Positions 1-8,790 of a DNA stretch of 64,000 nucleotides are shown here, in pieces. Source of the stretch: JBCCFC01 sp965213595. GTDB taxonomy: Bacteria > Chloroflexota > Anaerolineae > Caldilineales > Caldilineaceae. The notes beneath the pieces were generated by a model. That model saw only the letters and a list, made by a program, of their open reading frames with translations. It ran no database searches and was not told where the DNA came from. Every line of letters starts with the position of its first letter. Position 1 is the stretch's first letter. The DNA is taken from assembly GCA_965213595.1 (NCBI GenBank), contig CBDBZO010000001.1:741510-805509 (forward strand), written 5' to 3'. The position numbers and the translations under genes are program-made.

Positions 1-175
1 CTTTGGCGACCTCCTCGCTTTTGACCAGCGCGCGCTCGGTCAGCTTCGGGTTCACGCGCTTGAGCAGCGGGTAGAGCCGCGCCAGCACGCATTTGGAGGC
101 GGCATAGGTGATTTCTAGAAACTTGGGGTGGTTCTTGAGCCACTCGCTGCCCGGCGCGCGTCGTGCTTCTTTCAT
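1..175 (-). CDS. N-terminal fragment of an unidentified protein (possibly MTHFR C-terminal-domain family)
   Basis: An open frame runs off the left edge. Its ATG is at 175, and 58 codons are visible, beginning MKEARRAPGSEWLKNHPKF and continuing with a hydrophobic, basic stretch (ITYAASKCVLARLYPLLKR). No catalytic motif falls inside the visible part. The opening resembles, from memory, proteins carrying the cysteine-rich C-terminal domain associated with methylenetetrahydrofolate reductase, which would suit the oxidase and GcvT-like genes downstream on the same strand. That identification is a guess; the fragment being coding is more secure than its name. Confidence 0.4.
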   Translation of the reverse strand, partial: MKEARRAPGSEWLKNHPKFLEITYAASKCVLARLYPLLKRVNPKLTERALVKSEEVAK

Positions 176-200
176 GAGGGGAATTCCATGGGAAATTTTG

Positions 201-387
201 GGACACGGATGAACACGGGCTGCGCACACGGATTGCAGAAGAAATCTGTCAAATGGAAATTGTACGCAGATTTTCACAGATGAACGCAGATTTTTAGTCG
301 GAAGTCTCTACGTCAATTTACGTGGCCCGATCGCAGCCCTCTACTTGAGTCCGGAAGCAGAAGAAAAATCCGTGTTCATCCGTGTCC
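201..387. repeat. MITE-like element with perfect 18-bp inverted ends
   Basis: The ends GGACACGGATGAACACGG (201-218) and CCGTGTTCATCCGTGTCC (370-387) are perfect inverted repeats. Between them are further degenerate copies of the same CACGGAT / CGCAGATTT word, for example around 226-232 and 264-297. No open frame lies inside. It occupies the space between the truncated first gene and the 3' end of the TetR gene. It could be a hairpin-forming non-autonomous element or a bidirectional terminator. Confidence 0.7.
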
Positions 388-400
388 ATTCTCTGGTCCG

Positions 401-976
401 TCAATCGGCGCGACGCGGTTCACACGTCATCTGGATCAGCCGGTCGATCAGCTGCTGGCGCAGCGTGGGCTCGATGCGGCCCTGGTTGAGGATTTCGGTG
501 TAGAGGATGCCGTTGGTCGCCAGCAGCACCAGCGAGGCATCCACGCGCGGCAGGCCGTCCTGGGCCGCCAGCTCCTGCCAGTAGTCAAACTGGGCCTTGG
601 CCAGCGCCTTGGCCTCCTCGCGCAGGCCGACAAAGGCCAGCAGCGACGCGCTCAAATGCGCCTCGCTGCTGGCGCGATTGCCCAACATGGCCCCCACATA
701 CGCCCGTGCCCAACGACCGGGCACGTCGTTTGCCCCCTGGCGTTCGAGTTCGGCGTGTAGCCGTTCTTCAAAGCCCTCCAGCAGGTGCTCCGTCAGCCCG
801 CGCATCAGCGCTTTCTTCGAAGGGAAATGATGCAGCAGGCCGCCCTTGCTCACGCCCGCTGCCTTGGCCACGGCGCTCAGCGTAAACTTGGTAAAGTAGC
901 CCCCGCTGGCGACCATCTCTTTAAGTGCGTCAAGAATTTGCTGGCGGGTAGCTTCGGCATCACGTTTGGCTGACAT
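401..976 (-). CDS. TetR/AcrR-family transcriptional regulator
   Basis: This 191-residue protein has an N-terminal helix-turn-helix (FTLSAVAKAAGVSKGGLLHHF, about residues 27-47) followed by the all-helical ligand-binding domain usual for TetR regulators. The ATG at 976 is preferred over an upstream in-frame start at 1066, because the extra 30 residues would cross the operator-like palindrome at 988-1001 and are rich in Arg, Gly and Cys, unlike the family. The family represses its own gene or neighbours and is released by a small ligand. It is the last gene of a minus-strand run after the oxidase gene, so the nearby methylamine-type genes are plausible targets. That is inference. Confidence 0.9.
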   Translation of the reverse strand: MSAKRDAEATRQQILDALKEMVASGGYFTKFTLSAVAKAAGVSKGGLLHHFPSKKALMRGLTEHLLEGFEERLHAELERQGANDVPGRWARAYVGAMLGNRASSEAHLSASLLAFVGLREEAKALAKAQFDYWQELAAQDGLPRVDASLVLLATNGILYTEILNQGRIEPTLRQQLIDRLIQMTCEPRRAD

Positions 977-987
977 GCAAGGATAAT

Positions 988-1001
988 ACCGTCCAGACGG
1001 T
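988..1001. promoter_or_regulatory. Candidate TetR operator palindrome
   Basis: ACCGTCCAGACGGT is a perfect 6+2+6 inverted repeat lying 11 bp upstream of the TetR start codon. Short perfect palindromes of this layout directly before a tetR-type gene are normally autoregulatory operators. The assignment to this regulator is inference from position. Confidence 0.6.
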
Positions 1002-1040
1002 CGGTTGTCAAGGGGCAAAAATCTGGGGAAATTTGCTTCT

Positions 1041-2553
1041 CTACCACAACGCCCACACCGACCCATCCTGCGCCCGCGACCTAACCTCGCTCGGCTTCAC
1101 TGCCTGTCGATAACCATCCTGCTGACCGTACTGTCCATATCGCTGCTGACCCGGCATCCCCGCCCCGTACCCGCCCTGTCCGCCAACGAGCGGCGGCTTG
1201 GCCTCGCGCCGCCGCTCGTCGCGCGCGTGGCGAATCGCGTTCGAGTCGGCGACGCCGGGGCCGAAGTCGCTAGCACGTGAAGCGCCCGTGCGTGAAGCCA
1301 TAAAGCGGTTGGCCGTGAACAGATCAATCGCGTGGCGGCTCTGGCGACGCTGGGCCAAGTCGGCTAGGATTTCGCCGATGACGCTGGCGAATTTGTAGCC
1401 GTGGCCCGTGCAGGCTGAGGCGTAGCTGACCTGCGGATACTCTGGGTGCAGGTCGATCAGGAAGTGGCCGTCGGGCGAGTTGGTAAAGAGGCAGGTCGAG
1501 AGCGATAGGGTTGCGCCCGCCGCCTGCGGGAAGTATTTGGCCGTGGCGTCGCGCAGCACCTGCTCGTCCGCCCACGTCACGCTCGCGGTCGAGCTTATCG
1601 GGGCGACCGTGCTCCTCAAAGTGGTGGTACTTGCCGATCTTGAAGCCGGGCACGCCGTGGATCGGGAAGCCGTAGAAGCGCCCTTCATCCACCAGTAAAT
1701 TGAAGACCGGGAAGTTGTCTGGCTGGAATAGCTCCGGTCGCTCCGGCTGGAACCAGGCGAGCACCTGGCGCTCCGGCACGGCCAAGCCCTGCAAAAAGCC
1801 GAGCATCTGGTCGTTCCACGAGCCGGCGCTGATCACGAGGCTGTCGGCCTCGTAGACGGCGCGCTCGGTGTGGACGCGCACGCCCTCGTGGTTGCCCAGC
1901 GGCTCCCAGCCCAGCACGGCCTCCCTCCCGTGAATCTGCGCGCCCAGCCGCATCGCCTCAAAGGCAAAGGCGACGATGCAGCGCTCCGGCACCAGAAAAC
2001 CGCCCTGCGGCTGGTAGAGCGCCAGCTGATCCTGGGGCAAACCGTAGCCGGGGAAGCGCTGCGCCAGCTCCAGCCCGGTCAGCACCTCGTGCGGCAGGTC
2101 GAATTCGATGGCTGACTGCAGCGCGCCCTTGAAGACCCAGCTCTCGGCTGGCCCGGCGTCGATCGAGCCGTGCAGGTGCAGCAATTGCTCGCTCGCGTGA
2201 TGTTGGCCGTAGCGCCGCTCGATGTCGCGCCACAGTTCATAGGCGCGCAGCAGCAGCATCACGTAGGACGAATCCTCGTAGTAGGGCAGCCGAATAATCC
2301 GCGTGTACCCATGCGACGAGCCCCGGTCGTGCGGAATGTCAAAGCGCTCCAGGCCGAGCACGCGCTGACCGCGCCTGGCGAGCTGGTAGCAAGTCGCGCT
2401 GCCCATGCCACCCACGCCGATCACGATGGTGTCGAAGCGGTTGGAGGGGTAGGTGGTTGTTGGTGGCTGGTGGCTGGTAGCTTGGGGATGGGATTGCTTA
2501 CTGCTTGTTGCGTATTGGGCGCTTTGTCGGGGGGGGAAGTTCTGATTTGCCAT
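1041..2553 (-). pseudogene. Frameshifted monomeric sarcosine / N-methyl-amino-acid oxidase (FAD)
   Basis: The N-terminal reading frame (start 2553) carries the Rossmann dinucleotide motif VIGVGGMGSATCYQLARRG and a long stretch typical of sarcosine/N-methyltryptophan oxidases. At about 1584 the frame is lost. The C-terminal part continues in another frame from VTWADEQVLRD to the stop at 1041, and includes CLFTNSPDGHF, whose Cys matches the residue that binds FAD covalently in this family, and TGHGYKF. A single extra base would explain the break, so this is either a recent pseudogene or a sequence error. The first ~40 residues are encoded by a heptad DNA repeat, and about 70 residues at the C-terminus extend beyond the usual family end. 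The family oxidises N-methyl groups to formaldehyde or a folate-bound C1 unit plus H2O2. Confidence 0.85.
2452..2520. repeat. Heptad (7-nt period) tandem repeat inside the oxidase 5' coding region
   Basis: The words TTGGTGG-CTGGTGG-CTGGTAG and CTTACTG-CTTGTTG-CGTATTG follow each other with a 7-base period. Read on the minus strand they give the low-complexity oxidase segment with QYATSSKQ and ATSHQPPTTTY. Family homologues normally begin close to the Rossmann motif, so the repeat appears to have been added to the gene front. Confidence 0.65.
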
Positions 2554-2575
2554 GATTTCTCTTTTAAGTGAACGG

Positions 2576-3058
2576 TCAGCCCAGCCACACGCCCTGCTTG
2601 CCAATAGCCTGCGCCAAATAGAGGAGCTGACCCACGTGGTGCGCTTCGTGAAAGTGAAAGTACGCCAGGCTGTCGCCGATCGTGTTGTCTTCGTATCCCG
2701 ATGGCTGACACATCTCCTCATAGCTCATGCGGCCCAGGCCATGTACCAGTCGCGTCTGCGATTGGCGAAACGCCGCCACCAGATCGTCTAGCTTAACGAC
2801 GCCCTCGTCGTCATCCACCACGTTGGCGGACGTGTGCCGATAGCGTGCCCGCTGCTCATCCGTCCAGACCGGCTCTTCGTCGACAAGACGCATCGCAAAC
2901 GTGCGCGCCGAAACGACGTGCCCCAGCACCCAATTGATGGAGTTCGCCTCGACCGGCAGCTGGCGTAGACTTTCCTCATGGCTAAGGCTCACGATTTGCT
3001 TTTCAACCAGTTCGGCGTTGTAGCCAAATAGTTTGATTAGCGCTTGAGGATGAATCAT
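2576..3058 (-). CDS. DinB-family (DinB/YfiT-like) putative metalloenzyme
   Basis: The 160-residue protein has the four-helix-bundle DinB pattern. NWVLGHV around residue 43 supplies the first metal-ligand His, and HFHEAHHVGQL near residues 136-146 supplies the other two. Known relatives are metal-binding thiol transferases or simply damage-inducible proteins, so substrate cannot be assigned. It sits 22 bp upstream of the oxidase start on the same strand, with nested palindromes in its own upstream region. Length is normal for the family. Confidence 0.85.
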   Translation of the reverse strand: MIHPQALIKLFGYNAELVEKQIVSLSHEESLRQLPVEANSINWVLGHVVSARTFAMRLVDEEPVWTDEQRARYRHTSANVVDDDEGVVKLDDLVAAFRQSQTRLVHGLGRMSYEEMCQPSGYEDNTIGDSLAYFHFHEAHHVGQLLYLAQAIGKQGVWLG

Positions 3059-3074
3059 TGATGCCTTCCTGTAA

Positions 3075-3247
3075 AGTGACCGTCACTGCCCAAACAAAAC
3101 GCAACGTGCCCTTAAACGCGCGGGTAGTGACTGTCACTTGGGCACGCCCGCCAAACACGGTCAAGCCTGACAATTGCTCGATCCGGTGACAGTCACTGCC
3201 CAAACAAAGTTGGGTGGGCCAGTTGGTCGTGGACAGTGACGGTCACC
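3075..3247. repeat. Cluster of four AGTGAC-N-GTCACT palindromes (nested hairpins)
   Basis: Palindromes of the type GTGAC-N-GTCAC occur at 3075-3087 (centre C), 3126-3138 (T), 3185-3197 (A) and 3235-3247 (G). The last two are the outer ends of a larger hairpin: the sequences following and preceding them (GCCC / GGAC) continue the pairing. Two copies are followed by the same word GCCCAAACAAA. The cluster fills the space between the GcvT-like stop and the DinB-like start. Confidence 0.7.
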
Positions 3248-4470
3248 TACCCTTGATACTTCGCCCGCAGTCGATTGCCCGCCGGGTCAAAGAACGGCGT
3301 CTGTGCGACCGTCGCCACCACCTGCCGACCGGCGGACTGCACGAGCAGCTTGGCACCGGGCCAGGCGTGGGTCGTGCGCACGTAGGCCAAGGCGAGCATC
3401 TTGCCCACGGAGTGGCCCTTGGCGCTGGCGGTGATGTGGCCGACCGGCTCGCCCAGACTTTCGGCGTCGACCGGCTCGCCCGTCTCCGGGCCGCTAAAGC
3501 GCTGCGGCTGGAAGCTCGACACGTCGCCGATGCTGTAGACTAGATCATCCGCGCTGGCGGGCGCGGGCGCGTCGAGCGTGAGGCCGACCCAGCGCTCGTC
3601 GATGCCGCGCTCCTGCACCTGGAGCAGCGCCTCGCGGCCAATGAAGTCGCGCTTTTTGAAGCGAATCCAGCGGTCGAGGCCCACGTGGAAGGGCGTGTAA
3701 TTCTGGTTGATATCCTTGCCGTAGAGCGGCAGCGCCTTTTCGATGCGCAGCGACTGCATCGCACCCACGCCGTAGGGCTGCAAACCATATTCGCGGCCCG
3801 CACTCAGTAAAAATTCCCACAGCGCAATCGCCTCCTCGGCGGGCGTGTAGAGCTCGTAGCCCAGCTCGCCCGTGTAGCCGGAGCGCGATAGGATAACGCT
3901 GATGGTGTCCTCGCCCGTGTCGACCACGGCAGGGGTGAAGCGGAAAAAGCGCAGCCGCTCCACGTCCGCCTCGCGCACAATCGACTTGAGCAGGTCGCGC
4001 GAGCGCGGCCCCTGCACCACCGGCAGCGCAGTGCCGGATGAAATTTCGGTGACGTAGGTGCTGCTGCCGATGCTGTGGTCGCGGATCCACTGCGCGGCCT
4101 CCTTGCGCGGCGCGGAGGAGAGCGTCATCATAAAGTGCTCATCGTTAAATTTGTAGACGGTCACGTCGTCGACGATGCCGCCCTCTTCGTTGCACATCGT
4201 CGTGTAGCGCACCTGCCCCGGCTCCATATTTTGCAGCTCGTTGACCACGAGCCGGTTGAGCAGCCGCTCCGCCCCCGGCCCCTTCACGTCCACTTCGCCC
4301 ATCGACGACAAATCCTGCATCCCCACGTTGGTGCGCGTGTTCACGTGCTCATCGCGCGCCGAGGTGTAGGCGTCCGGGAAGAGGTAGTCGCCGCCGCCGC
4401 GCAGCAGGTTGCCTGCGTGGCGCAGGTGGTAGTCGTGGAGGGGGGAGCGTCGGGTTGGCATGGGTTGCAT
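3247..4470 (-). CDS. Glycine-cleavage T-protein-like aminomethyltransferase
   Basis: This 407-residue member of the GcvT / dimethylglycine-dehydrogenase C-terminal family carries a folate-binding-type domain with GGIVDDVTVYKF, SRSGYTGELGYELY and LRIEKALPLYGKDI motifs, and a C-terminal barrel near GEPVGHITASAKG. Such proteins transfer a methylene group from a methylated amine or aminomethyl carrier to tetrahydrofolate. No GcvH, GcvP or lipoate gene is nearby, whereas a sarcosine-oxidase-type gene follows on the same strand, so a role in sarcosine or dimethylglycine breakdown is more likely than glycine cleavage. A second possible ATG lies three codons in. The stop codon lies within the last palindrome of the neighbouring repeat cluster. 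Confidence 0.88.
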   Translation of the reverse strand: MQPMPTRRSPLHDYHLRHAGNLLRGGGDYLFPDAYTSARDEHVNTRTNVGMQDLSSMGEVDVKGPGAERLLNRLVVNELQNMEPGQVRYTTMCNEEGGIVDDVTVYKFNDEHFMMTLSSAPRKEAAQWIRDHSIGSSTYVTEISSGTALPVVQGPRSRDLLKSIVREADVERLRFFRFTPAVVDTGEDTISVILSRSGYTGELGYELYTPAEEAIALWEFLLSAGREYGLQPYGVGAMQSLRIEKALPLYGKDINQNYTPFHVGLDRWIRFKKRDFIGREALLQVQERGIDERWVGLTLDAPAPASADDLVYSIGDVSSFQPQRFSGPETGEPVDAESLGEPVGHITASAKGHSVGKMLALAYVRTTHAWPGAKLLVQSAGRQVVATVAQTPFFDPAGNRLRAKYQG

Positions 4471-4482
4471 AGGTTGGTGGAA

Positions 4483-5658
4483 TTAGTCAAAGGTTTTGAG
4501 GTAAGCAATGAGGTCGGCGGCGTCTTGTTTGGATAGGCTTTGGCCATAGGTTTGCGGATGTATAAATGACTGATAGCCAGTAACGATAGACGCAGCGGGA
4601 AGGACAATTGATTCAAGAAGATATTGTTCTGTACTCACCGCTTTACCTGTATAGCTTTCGCTTTGCCAAGTGGCTTGAGCACGTTCAATGAGCATTTGAT
4701 TTTGACTATACTCATAGTCGCTCGCTCCATAGCTTGGTCCTGACGCAGGAATAGATGGATCAGCGAGGTGGCAAGCAGAGCACCCAGATGCCTCGTGGAG
4801 TTCTTCTCCGCGCACTGCATCGCCCTGGGGAAGTGCTATCTGAATATTCGTGCCGACCTGGTTTGCTACCGTTGGTGTCGGTGAAGGAGTAGGGAGTCCT
4901 CGTAGGGCATAGCTGGACTCGTTCCCTACAGAACGTGACCACCTCTTAAATTCAGCCGCTACGTCAGCTAGCTCTTCGCTCGAAAAGTTTTCCTGCTGCG
5001 ACAGCGCTTGTAAAGATTGAGCTATCTGCAATCCTGCTCGCGCTTGCTCACGGTCGATCCCAAGTGTGGGCGCAAAAAGTACTATCGTGTTGGTTCTCTC
5101 TGCTAGCGCACTCACCCATCCACGAGTGACTTCGTCGTTGGTGGGCGGTGAGTTTGCAAATTCATCGAGCAGAAGCTCGGCAAATGTATTGAAGTAACTG
5201 AAAGTAAATACGACAAGAGCTGTGGGACTTTCTAGTTCCGACCTCTCTACCTGATTCGTAACGTAATCAGCGAATTCAAAAACCGACTCGAAATCTTCTG
5301 TGTTGGCAATACGCTTGGGGTCCAGCTCAAGTCCGAGGGTTTCACCTTCTTCTGCAATGCGCTTACGAAAATAACCCGAATAACCATATTCTGCTAACAA
5401 TGGCTCTCTCGCCGTCGCAGTAAAGGTCATTCGAGCAAGCTGATAGCCAAGACCACGAAGTGATAACACTTCTTCTTGCGTTAATGAAATTTGCGATGCG
5501 GCTGCCTGCGGCTGCGGCGTTGAGGTAGACGTCGCCACCGGCGGCAGCGCAAGCGGCGTGTGGACGACCTGCACAATTTTGGCTTCGACGGGAAACTGCA
5601 TGGCGCAAGAGGTCAACAATAGGCAGGCTGACAGAAATGGCAAAATTTTGCGCGTCAT
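4483..5658 (-). CDS. Cytochrome c-domain lipoprotein
   Basis: Starting at 5658 the 391-residue product begins with a lipoprotein signal (MTRKILPFLSACLLLTSCA; lipobox LTSC). The C-terminal 110 residues hold one c-type haem site, CSACH, after GEELHEASG, with a downstream methionine as possible axial ligand (the best candidate is in NQMLIE). The middle ~200 residues are helical and not recognised. An upstream in-frame start at 5721 would put 21 residues before the signal and cross a palindrome, so it was rejected. Base composition is visibly more A+T-rich than its neighbours, hinting at separate origin. The likely role is electron transfer at the outer face of the membrane; partner unknown. Confidence 0.75.
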   Translation of the reverse strand: MTRKILPFLSACLLLTSCAMQFPVEAKIVQVVHTPLALPPVATSTSTPQPQAAASQISLTQEEVLSLRGLGYQLARMTFTATAREPLLAEYGYSGYFRKRIAEEGETLGLELDPKRIANTEDFESVFEFADYVTNQVERSELESPTALVVFTFSYFNTFAELLLDEFANSPPTNDEVTRGWVSALAERTNTIVLFAPTLGIDREQARAGLQIAQSLQALSQQENFSSEELADVAAEFKRWSRSVGNESSYALRGLPTPSPTPTVANQVGTNIQIALPQGDAVRGEELHEASGCSACHLADPSIPASGPSYGASDYEYSQNQMLIERAQATWQSESYTGKAVSTEQYLLESIVLPAASIVTGYQSFIHPQTYGQSLSKQDAADLIAYLKTFD

Positions 5659-5709
5659 TGCGTCTCTTTCTAAAGTAAAGTCACGTTGAGAATAAGAGTT
5701 TGAGGAGCC

Positions 5710-5772
5710 AGTGACAGTCACTGTCCAGACAAAATGGGGGAAGCTCTCCAGCTGTGGACAGTGATAGTCACT
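5710..5772. repeat. Nested palindromic hairpin (AGTGAC-N-GTCACT ends)
   Basis: AGTGACAGTCACTGTCCA (5710-5727) pairs with TGGACAGTGATAGTCACT (5755-5772), mismatching only at the palindrome centres. The layout is the same as the cluster at 3075-3247: two small palindromes forming the base of a larger hairpin. It lies between the ABC permease stop and the cytochrome gene start. Confidence 0.7.
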
Positions 5773-5808
5773 TAGACGACGATCTCCTGCTTTCGTTTTG
5801 CGCGCACT

Positions 5809-6681
5809 TTACGTATTCGGAATGCGCCGCTCCATGGTGCGCACCAGCAGCGATAGGACAATGGTCATCGCCAGATAGAGAAAGGCGACGATGGAGAGCG
5901 TCTCCATGTAGCGGAAGGTGCTGGCGGCGTAGGTGTTGCCCAGCCGCGTAATGTCCTGCACGCCGACAAACGAGACGAGCGCCGAATCCTTGAGCATGGC
6001 GATAAAGTTGTTGCCCAGCGGCGGCAGCACGCGGCGCACGGCCTGCGGCAACACAATGTGGCGCATCGTCTGCCAGCGGCTCATGCCCAGGCTCATCGAC
6101 GCTTCGTGCTGACCGTGGCTAATGCTTTCGATGCCCGCGCGGAAGACTTCGCTCAGAAAGGCGCTGTAGCCGATTACCAGGGCCAGGATGGCGCGCACCT
6201 GAAAGTCGAGGTCGCGCACGCTAAAGCTGGCGAGCGCCTCGCCCACGCCCGCCAGCCCCACTCCCGCCAGCAGCCGCCCGCCCCAGTTGATCCCGTCCAC
6301 CAGCCCCGGCGCACCCACGAAAACAATGTAGAGCAGCAGCACCAGCATCGGCACGCCGCGAATAATCTCCACGTAAAACGAGGTGATTTCCTGCACCACG
6401 CGGTTGTGCGACAGCCGCAGCAACCCCACCAGCAGCCCCAGCGCCATCGCGCCCGCATAGGCCACGAGCGTCACGTAGACGGTGATGCCGATGCCGCTGG
6501 AGAGGGCGTTGAAGATCAGCCGGTAGTCGGGATTGGTAAGAATGGTGTAGAGCAGCCACGCGCCCAGCAGCGTCGCCGCCAGCAGCCAGTAGGGCGCGCG
6601 CGCAAAGATATCCTTCGCGACGTGTCGCCGGGGAGCAACGCGCTGGGTGGAAGGGCGCTGTGCCGTTGATTGAACAGCCAT
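5809..6681 (-). CDS. Amino-acid ABC transporter permease (HisM/GlnP type)
   Basis: This 290-residue inner-membrane protein has several hydrophobic segments, a polar-amino-acid permease motif VEIIRGVPMLVLLLYIVF, and the EAA-type loop HEASMSLGMSRWQTMRHIVLPQ that docks the ATPase. The ATG at 6681 has GGAGA seven bases upstream; a TTG four codons earlier overlaps that site and is less likely. The receptor gene is immediately upstream, separated by a long hairpin repeat. No ATPase gene accompanies them in this window, so the ATP-binding subunit must be encoded elsewhere. Confidence 0.9.
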   Translation of the reverse strand: MAVQSTAQRPSTQRVAPRRHVAKDIFARAPYWLLAATLLGAWLLYTILTNPDYRLIFNALSSGIGITVYVTLVAYAGAMALGLLVGLLRLSHNRVVQEITSFYVEIIRGVPMLVLLLYIVFVGAPGLVDGINWGGRLLAGVGLAGVGEALASFSVRDLDFQVRAILALVIGYSAFLSEVFRAGIESISHGQHEASMSLGMSRWQTMRHIVLPQAVRRVLPPLGNNFIAMLKDSALVSFVGVQDITRLGNTYAASTFRYMETLSIVAFLYLAMTIVLSLLVRTMERRIPNT

Positions 6682-6707
6682 ACGATTCTCCAAAGCAAAG
6701 AAAAATG

Positions 6708-6785
6708 ATCAACGAAGGGCACGAAGAGACGCGAAGAAAGAAGGGTAACCATCTTCCTTCGTGCTCCTTCGCGCCCTTCGTTGAT
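6708..6785. repeat. Hairpin repeat between receptor and permease genes
   Basis: ATCAACGAAGGGC (6708-6720) and GCCCTTCGTTGAT (6773-6785) pair perfectly, and the stem continues imperfectly inward through CACGAAG / CTTCGTG words with a 9-base period. In the transcript it would form a long stem just after the receptor stop codon. The repeat at 48042-48104 is built from the same words. Confidence 0.7.
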
Positions 6786-6804
6786 TGGCTCTGCTAAACT
6801 TGGC

Positions 6805-8463
6805 CTACTCCTGATTAAAGTCGTACAGATAGAACCACTTGTTGCTCAGGTACGTCGTGTAGTTGTCGCGGATCATCGAAGCAATCGCGGCATCAAACGG
6901 CGCGACCAGCTCGCTCTCCAGCGGGTAGATAAAGCCAAACTCCTCGGTGCTTTGCGCCGCGCCGACGAGCTTGAGCGCGTCCGGGTTGGCGCCGATATAG
7001 CCCTTGCCGCTGGCCGTATCGACCAGCACCATGTCCACGTCGCCCTGGATCAGCGCCTGCACCGCCGCGCCAAAGCTGTCGAAGAGGATGATGCGCTCAT
7101 TATTCTCGTCGCCGTCCAGAATGTCGTAGACGGCGGTGAAGAAGCCGGTTGTCCCCGCCTGCGCGCCAATCAGCAGTTCAGGATTTTCCTTGAATTCCGC
7201 GGCGTTGGTAAAGCGATCCTCGTCTGCCCGCGTCAGCATAAACTGCTGCATCGTCATGTACGGTATCGAAAAGCCCACCTGCTCGGCGCGCTCCTCCGTG
7301 ATGGTGATGCCATCCATGCCCACGTCAAATTGACCGGCGTTGACGGCCTGGATCATCGTCTCCCACGCCGCCGCATTCCAATCGACGACGCAGTTGAGGC
7401 GGCGGCAGACTTCGTTGACGGCGTCGTACTCCCAGCCCATGGCCGCGCCGGTTTGCGGGTCAATAAAGTTGAGCGGAATGTAGTCGTTGGCCGTCACCGC
7501 GGCGACGACTTGACCATCCAGGTCCGGCAGTTGGTCGTACAAATCTTCGCCGTTGGGATCGTTGAGGAAGAACCACTTGGTGCTGAGGTGCGAGAAAAAG
7601 CCGTCGCGCTGCATGGTGGTAATGGCGGCGTCAAAGGGCTCGACAAGGTCGCTGCCGGGGGTAAAGATAAAGCCAAAATCTTCGGTTGCCAGCGGGTCGC
7701 CGACGAGCTTGAGCGCATCCGGGTTGGCGCCGATGTAGCCCTCGCCGCTTGCAGCATCCACCAGCACCAGGTCGACGTCGCCCGAAATCAGCGCCTGCAC
7801 GGAAGCGCCAAAGTTGTCAAAGAGCTGGACGCGCTCGTTGCTCTCGTCGCCGTCCAGAATTTCGTAGATCGCGGTGAAGAAGCCGGTCGTACCCGCCTGC
7901 GCGCCCACGCGCAGCGCTTCGTCCGCCGCAAACTCTTCGGGCGTGGCAAAGCGCTCTTCATCGGCCCGCACCAGCATAAACTGCTGGCTGCGGATGTAGG
8001 GAATCGAGAAATCGACCTGCTCGGCGCGCTCCTCGGTGATGGTGATACCGTCCATGCCGATGTCGTACTGGCCGTCGGCAACCGCCTGGATCATCGTCTC
8101 CCGCGCGGTGACTTCCCACTGCACTTCGCAGTTGAGCCGGCGGCAGGCCTCGTTGATCGCGTCGTACTCCCAGCCCTCGGCCTCGCCCGTCAGCGGGTCG
8201 ACGTAGTTGAAAGGCACGTAATCGTTGCCCGTCACGGCGACGACGGTGCGGCCCTCAAGATCGGGCAGCCCCTCCAGCCCAATTTGGGGCCGCGTGTAGA
8301 CGGCCTCCACGGCGGCGCGCATGTCCAGCGTGGTCACGTTGGCTTCCACGTTGGGGGCATCCGCCTCGGCGGGCGCTTCGTCCACGGCGGGCGGGTTGCA
8401 GGCGACCAGCGCGATCAGCAGAACGCCGATTAGCGATGCGTAGCGGCAAAAACGTTGAATCAA
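6805..8463 (-). CDS. Two-headed extracellular solute-binding lipoprotein (family 3, amino-acid type)
   Basis: The 552-residue lipoprotein has a signal with lipobox LVAC, a linker of about 40 residues, and two consecutive SBP_bac_3 domains (about 66-303 and 312-550), repeated with a period of 246 residues. Both copies contain GMDGITITEERAEQV, GAQAGTTGFFTA, YIGANPDALKLVG and KWF. By eye roughly 70% of residues match between copies. The start is TTG at 8463 with GGGAGAG upstream. Family 3 proteins deliver polar amino acids to an ABC permease; here each molecule offers two binding sites. The permease gene follows at 6681. Confidence 0.9.
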   Translation of the reverse strand: MIQRFCRYASLIGVLLIALVACNPPAVDEAPAEADAPNVEANVTTLDMRAAVEAVYTRPQIGLEGLPDLEGRTVVAVTGNDYVPFNYVDPLTGEAEGWEYDAINEACRRLNCEVQWEVTARETMIQAVADGQYDIGMDGITITEERAEQVDFSIPYIRSQQFMLVRADEERFATPEEFAADEALRVGAQAGTTGFFTAIYEILDGDESNERVQLFDNFGASVQALISGDVDLVLVDAASGEGYIGANPDALKLVGDPLATEDFGFIFTPGSDLVEPFDAAITTMQRDGFFSHLSTKWFFLNDPNGEDLYDQLPDLDGQVVAAVTANDYIPLNFIDPQTGAAMGWEYDAVNEVCRRLNCVVDWNAAAWETMIQAVNAGQFDVGMDGITITEERAEQVGFSIPYMTMQQFMLTRADEDRFTNAAEFKENPELLIGAQAGTTGFFTAVYDILDGDENNERIILFDSFGAAVQALIQGDVDMVLVDTASGKGYIGANPDALKLVGAAQSTEEFGFIYPLESELVAPFDAAIASMIRDNYTTYLSNKWFYLYDFNQE

Positions 8464-8790
8464 AATAGCTCTCCCTTGTAAAGAATTTGCGTAAGCACTG
8501 CCGCTATTCTACTACAGGGGCAACTTCGCTAAAAGCGGGGCGCTTGCTTGGGCACATTTTGGTTTGGGGGGCGAGCTGTCGTTTCGAGCGGGTGCAACCC
8601 CAAAAGATAGCAGACGAGCGCAGACCAGCGAGAAATTTTTTGGCAGCACAGGAAAGAATTTCGCTTCTCTGGGCTTTCATGTGATGAACCGCTCTCGCTT
8701 CGGCGAGCGTTGACCGAGCTCACGCCGAAGTCTCAGCCGCCGCTGGTGTTGGGTCCTCGCTCAACCCTGCAAATCCTCTTTCTGCACCGT
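8464..8790. other. Gene-free stretch upstream of the two-headed receptor
   Basis: No supported open frame is visible. The only structure noticed is a small stem at about 8691-8709 (CGCTCTCG / CGAGCG around CTTCGG), downstream of the PfkB kinase gene. It could serve as a terminator but lacks a T-run. Confidence 0.4.

Noticed and set aside
3247..4470. Considered as the glycine-cleavage GcvT (symbol gcvT)
   Set aside because: No GcvH or GcvP gene adjoins, and the context is an N-methyl-amino-acid oxidase, so only a family-level name is given.
6781..8433. 550-codon open frame on the plus strand opposite the two-headed amino-acid receptor
   Set aside because: It is the antisense of a well-supported receptor gene. 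It is repetitive because the receptor is duplicated, rich in His, Arg and Val, and has no family motif.
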